DNA from: Bacteroidetes bacterium SW_11_45_7
Lineage (GTDB): Bacteria; Bacteroidota; Bacteroidia; Chitinophagales; SW-11-45-7
Assembly: GCA_003022985.1 (NCBI GenBank)
Contig: PXTV01000084.1
Span: forward strand, 1 to 8,467
Length of the DNA: 8,467 bases
Reading direction: 5' to 3'
In this document: positions 5,834-8,467 of the stretch, piece by piece
How the letters are laid out: every line of letters begins with the position of its first letter
Position numbering within the stretch: position 1 is the first letter of the stretch
Made by a program: the position numbers and the translations under genes
Notes under the pieces: model-generated
The model's input: the letters and a program-made list of their open reading frames with translations, nothing else
The model's database searches: none
Told to the model about the DNA's origin: nothing

Positions 5834-6163
5834 AAGTATCCTTTTGCTTATGCACCATCAAAATGGATGGCTTTGCAAATGTTCTTGGAAAGTGAATTCC
5901 ACTTATTCAAAAGCTATTTTATTTGATGAAACGGTTATTATCACTGTCATTCCACTATTACACAACTATAATGCCAAAATGGTAAAACTGTTCACAAAAA
6001 ATTCTCCCTCAGTAAACTTTCTTGTAGTGCAAGTAATAATGCTGTTGATCATTCATTAGACCATAATCAAGTGACAAGGTTTAAGTGAACATAAAGAAGG
6101 GAGATGATGGGGGTTGTTTGGGATTACAGCTATCGTGTTTTATATTTTCGATAAAGGAACTCC
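5834..6163. other. Divergent intergenic region (DUF2267-like gene / DUF72 gene)
   Basis: About 330 AT-rich bases. The promoter of the DUF72 gene is at its right end (listed separately). On the minus strand TAGCTTTTG (complement of 5908-5916) is close to a -7 box for the DUF2267-like gene, but no -33 partner is visible. A 71-codon plus-strand open frame inside it has no family features and is not called. Confidence 0.45.
6117..6148 (+). promoter_or_regulatory. Promoter of the DUF72 gene
   Basis: TTTG (6117-6120), a 20-base spacer and TATATTTT (6141-6148) fit the Bacteroidota promoter form, with one mismatch in the last base of the -7 box. The inferred start near 6153 leaves a leader of about ten bases. 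AAAGGA (6153-6158) lies just before the ATG and resembles a Shine-Dalgarno, which is unusual for this window. Confidence 0.6.
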
Positions 6164-6883
6164 ATGAGATACTATATCGGATGCTCCGGATGGTCTTACA
6201 AACATTGGAAAGGGGTCTTTTATCCGGATGATCTCCCGCAAACGAAGTGGCTTCAACACTACGTGAAGCACTTTAACACCGTTGAAATCAACAGCACGTT
6301 CTATCGCTTTCCCGGGAAAGAAACACTCCAGCAATGGTACAATGAAACACCGGAAGACTTTACTTTTACTTTGAAGGGGAGCCGTTACATTACCCACATG
6401 AAAAAGCTCAAGAACGTTGAGGAGTCCGTTCAGAACTTTTATGAACAGGGACAGGTCATGGGAGATAAAATTGGCTGTATTTTATGGCAGTTGCCCCCAA
6501 ACCTTCACCGCAACGATGACAAACTCGAGGCATTTTGCAAGGCCCTGAGCAATGATTTCCGCAATGTAATTGAATTCAGGCACGAGAGCTGGTTCAATGA
6601 TGATGTATGCAACATCCTGCAAAAGCACAATGTTGGCTTTTGTATCATCTCCACACCTGATTTGCCGGCAATGATAAGAGTAACCGCTGATGTGGTCTAT
6701 GTCCGTTTTCACGGTAAGGATGAGGAGTGGTATACCTATAATTACGGTAACGATGAGCTACAAAGGTGGGCTGAAGCCATCAAAAAACGGCAGGCCCCTC
6801 AACAGTATATCTATTTCAATAACGATGATCGAGCCCATGCTGTCCAAAATGCTCAACAGTTAAGTGACTACCTCTCGAAATAG
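6164..6883 (+). CDS. DUF72 (YecE-family) TIM-barrel protein
   Basis: The 239-residue protein carries the full DUF72 signature: IGCSGWSYKHWKGVFYP (5-21), FNTVEINSTFYRFP (37-50), FTLKGSRYITHMKKL (68-82), ILWQLPPNL (106-114), EFRHESWF (137-144), YVRFHGK (179-185) and YFNNDDRAHAVQNA (217-230). The length is normal for the family, which folds as a TIM barrel and is widespread in bacteria. Its biochemical function is not established; conserved His, Arg, Asp and Asn residues suggest an enzyme, but no reaction should be assumed. There is no signal peptide, so it is presumably cytoplasmic. It is transcribed from its own promoter, divergent from the DUF2267-like gene, and is 247 bases upstream of the cardiolipin-synthase gene. 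Confidence 0.95.
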   Translation: MRYYIGCSGWSYKHWKGVFYPDDLPQTKWLQHYVKHFNTVEINSTFYRFPGKETLQQWYNETPEDFTFTLKGSRYITHMKKLKNVEESVQNFYEQGQVMGDKIGCILWQLPPNLHRNDDKLEAFCKALSNDFRNVIEFRHESWFNDDVCNILQKHNVGFCIISTPDLPAMIRVTADVVYVRFHGKDEEWYTYNYGNDELQRWAEAIKKRQAPQQYIYFNNDDRAHAVQNAQQLSDYLSK

Positions 6884-7130
6884 CGAGCTGCAAAAAAGAA
6901 GCACGCTAAGCCGCTACGCAAAGATGACATCATGTTTTGGTAAAGAAAAAACGAAAATTGTGCACACTTAAGAAGTTCTTTTTGTGACCACCAAGGATGA
7001 TCCATTTGATAATATATGTTGCAAGCGCTCATCCCGGCTTTTTCTTAAGCCACTGCCAAAAGCTTTTCATGTCGCTCAACCATCTTAGGGGGCTGTCAAT
7101 CATTTGTAAAAGAGCTATACAAGTCTCTCT
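6884..7130. other. Intergenic region between the DUF72 gene and the cardiolipin-synthase gene
   Basis: This 247-base gap shows no gene, no clear terminator for the DUF72 gene and no consensus promoter. A small hairpin, GGCTT (7036-7040) with AAGCC (7047-7051) over six bases, lacks a T tract. A stop codon at 7107-7109, in frame with the downstream gene, limits that gene's start to the ATG at 7131. Confidence 0.45.
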
Positions 7131-8467
7131 ATGGCCATAATTCTATGGATTTTACTGGTTGTTTACCTGTTGGTGATCTTCATCACCATAGGATACTTGC
7201 TTTTGCAAAACAGGCCGCCCGAGCAAACGAGTACGTGGGCCCTTACGATTTTATTCATCCCCATTATCGGTTTATTTCTGTATTACAATTTTGGGCGCAA
7301 TTACCGCAAGAACAAGGTCTTTTCCCGCAAGGCGCTTTTCGACCAACAGCAGCTCCATAAATTCAGCTACGAACAGCGGATGGATGTTGATCATGCCGAT
7401 TTTGAAGGACATGGCAGTATCGATCGAAAAAAGAGCATCATCAAACTCCTTCTCAACAATAGCAAGTCCATTCTCACTATGGGTAACAACGTGGCGTTGT
7501 TGAGTAATGGAGAAGAGACATTCAATTCAATTGTTGAGGAACTCAAAGAAGCGCAAGACCATATTCATTTCGAGTTTTACATCTTCCTGGAAGATAATAT
7601 TGGTAGCGTCATTCGCAATATTCTGCTGGAGAAAGCTCGTAAAGGTGTTGAAGTACGCTTTATGTACGATGGCCTTGGCAGTATGGACCTGAGCAAGGAT
7701 TTTATCTCAAGGATGGAAGAGGCCGGAGCAGAGGTCTATGCATTTAGTCCCGTAAGATTCCCCTATTTTGCCAATTATATCAATTACCGGAATCACAGAA
7801 AGATTATCGTGATCGATGGGAAAGTGGGGTACGTTGGCGGTATCAATATCGCTGACCGCTATAAGGATGGCCATTCGGCACTCGGCATGTGGCGCGATAC
7901 CCATCTACGGCTCGAAGGAAGCAGCGTGCACAGTTTACAAGCTGTCTTCCTCAACGATTGGCACTATGTAAGTAATAAGGAGGTCACTGACGATCAGTAT
8001 TTCCCTTATCATCCTATGGCCGAAAAGGTTCCGGTGCAGATCACTTCCAGCGGCCCCGATTCCGATTGGGAAAGCATTATGCAGGCTTATTTCAAAGCCA
8101 TTACTACGGCAGATGATAGCGTGGCCATTATTACACCCTATTTTATGCCCCCAACAAGTATTATAACGGCTTTAAAAACGGCAGCCCTTTCCGGTGTAGA
8201 TGTGAAGGTCATCCTACCTGCCAATTCCGATGTGCCCTTTTTGCTCTACAGCTCTTTTTCATTTGTGCAAGAATTGTTAGAAGCGGGTGTGGCGGTCTTT
8301 CTTTATCAAAATGGTTTCAATCACAGCAAGATTATCATTGTTGATGATGTGATAGCTTCCGTGGGCTCGGCCAATTTGGACAGGCGCAGTTTTGAGAAAA
8401 ACCTTGAAATTAATGCCATGATTTACAATAAAGAATTTGCCTGCGAATTGCGGGAGAAATTTGAAGA
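7131..8467 (+). CDS. cls: Cardiolipin synthase-type phospholipase D protein, C-terminus cut off by the window
   Basis: The frame from the ATG at 7131 is open for 445 codons to the window end. Two membrane helices (about 2-26 and 36-54) are followed by two phospholipase D domains. The first HKD motif is HRKIIVID (222-229) with GGINIADRY after it; the second is HSKIIIVD (398-405) with GSANLDRRSFEKNLEIN after it. TPYFMPP (335-341) and the W-R-D-T-H region (254-258) are also typical. Bacterial Cls enzymes of about 480 residues have exactly this layout, so perhaps 35-40 residues are missing at the right edge. The enzyme would join two phosphatidylglycerols (or phosphatidylglycerol and another phospholipid) to make cardiolipin at the inner membrane. 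No other ATG lies between the upstream in-frame stop (7107) and 7131. Other PLD-type phosphatidyltransferases remain possible, but the two N-terminal helices favour Cls. Confidence 0.93.
   Translation, partial: MAIILWILLVVYLLVIFITIGYLLLQNRPPEQTSTWALTILFIPIIGLFLYYNFGRNYRKNKVFSRKALFDQQQLHKFSYEQRMDVDHADFEGHGSIDRKKSIIKLLLNNSKSILTMGNNVALLSNGEETFNSIVEELKEAQDHIHFEFYIFLEDNIGSVIRNILLEKARKGVEVRFMYDGLGSMDLSKDFISRMEEAGAEVYAFSPVRFPYFANYINYRNHRKIIVIDGKVGYVGGINIADRYKDGHSALGMWRDTHLRLEGSSVHSLQAVFLNDWHYVSNKEVTDDQYFPYHPMAEKVPVQITSSGPDSDWESIMQAYFKAITTADDSVAIITPYFMPPTSIITALKTAALSGVDVKVILPANSDVPFLLYSSFSFVQELLEAGVAVFLYQNGFNHSKIIIVDDVIASVGSANLDRRSFEKNLEINAMIYNKEFACELREKFE

Noticed and set aside
5844..6059. A 71-codon plus-strand open frame in the intergenic region
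   Set aside because: AT-rich sequence with no start signal, promoter or family resemblance; probably chance.
7145..7692. Several short plus-strand open frames at the start of the cardiolipin-synthase gene
   Set aside because: They lie in other frames of a long open frame with two HKD motifs.
1..8467. A new multi-gene system, mobile element, CRISPR array or RNA gene
   Set aside because: All genes belong to known families, no transposase, integrase or regular spaced repeats were found, and no tRNA-like fold was seen in the gaps.

Overview
The window looks like a chromosomal piece of a Bacteroidota bacterium, probably of the Cytophagales type. The signs are promoters of the Bacteroidota form (TTTG, about 19-20 bases, TAnnTTTG), A-rich leaders that mostly lack a Shine-Dalgarno sequence, OdhA and S20 proteins that read like those of that phylum, and a sphingolipid-type lipid desaturase. 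Species cannot be named from sequence alone.

Layout. On the minus strand are the first 30 codons of odhB (1-91) and, upstream of it, odhA (264-2838), the E2 and E1 parts of the 2-oxoglutarate dehydrogenase complex. The odhA frame is broken near 1514 by loss of an estimated 40-50 codons. Diverging from odhA is rpsT (3011-3268, ribosomal protein S20), with a near-perfect promoter and a strong terminator. Then on the plus strand come a desaturase of the sphingolipid delta-4 (DES1/DEGS) type (3619-4596) and msrA (4753-5328). Converging on msrA is a minus-strand DUF2267-like gene (5434-5833) split by a one-base frameshift. Diverging from it are a DUF72/YecE-family gene (6164-6883) and a cardiolipin-synthase-type gene (7131 to the window end, cut off).

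How the genes relate. odhA and odhB belong to one enzyme complex of the TCA cycle. The rest are separate transcription units. The desaturase and the cardiolipin synthase both act on membrane lipids, and msrA repairs oxidised methionine, so a loose envelope/stress theme is possible, but nothing in the layout shows a dedicated pathway.

No mobile element, CRISPR array, tRNA, rRNA or clearly new multi-gene system was seen. The most interesting items are the eukaryote-like sphingolipid desaturase in a bacterium and two broken genes (one large deletion, one single-base shift), which are either true lesions or assembly/sequencing errors.
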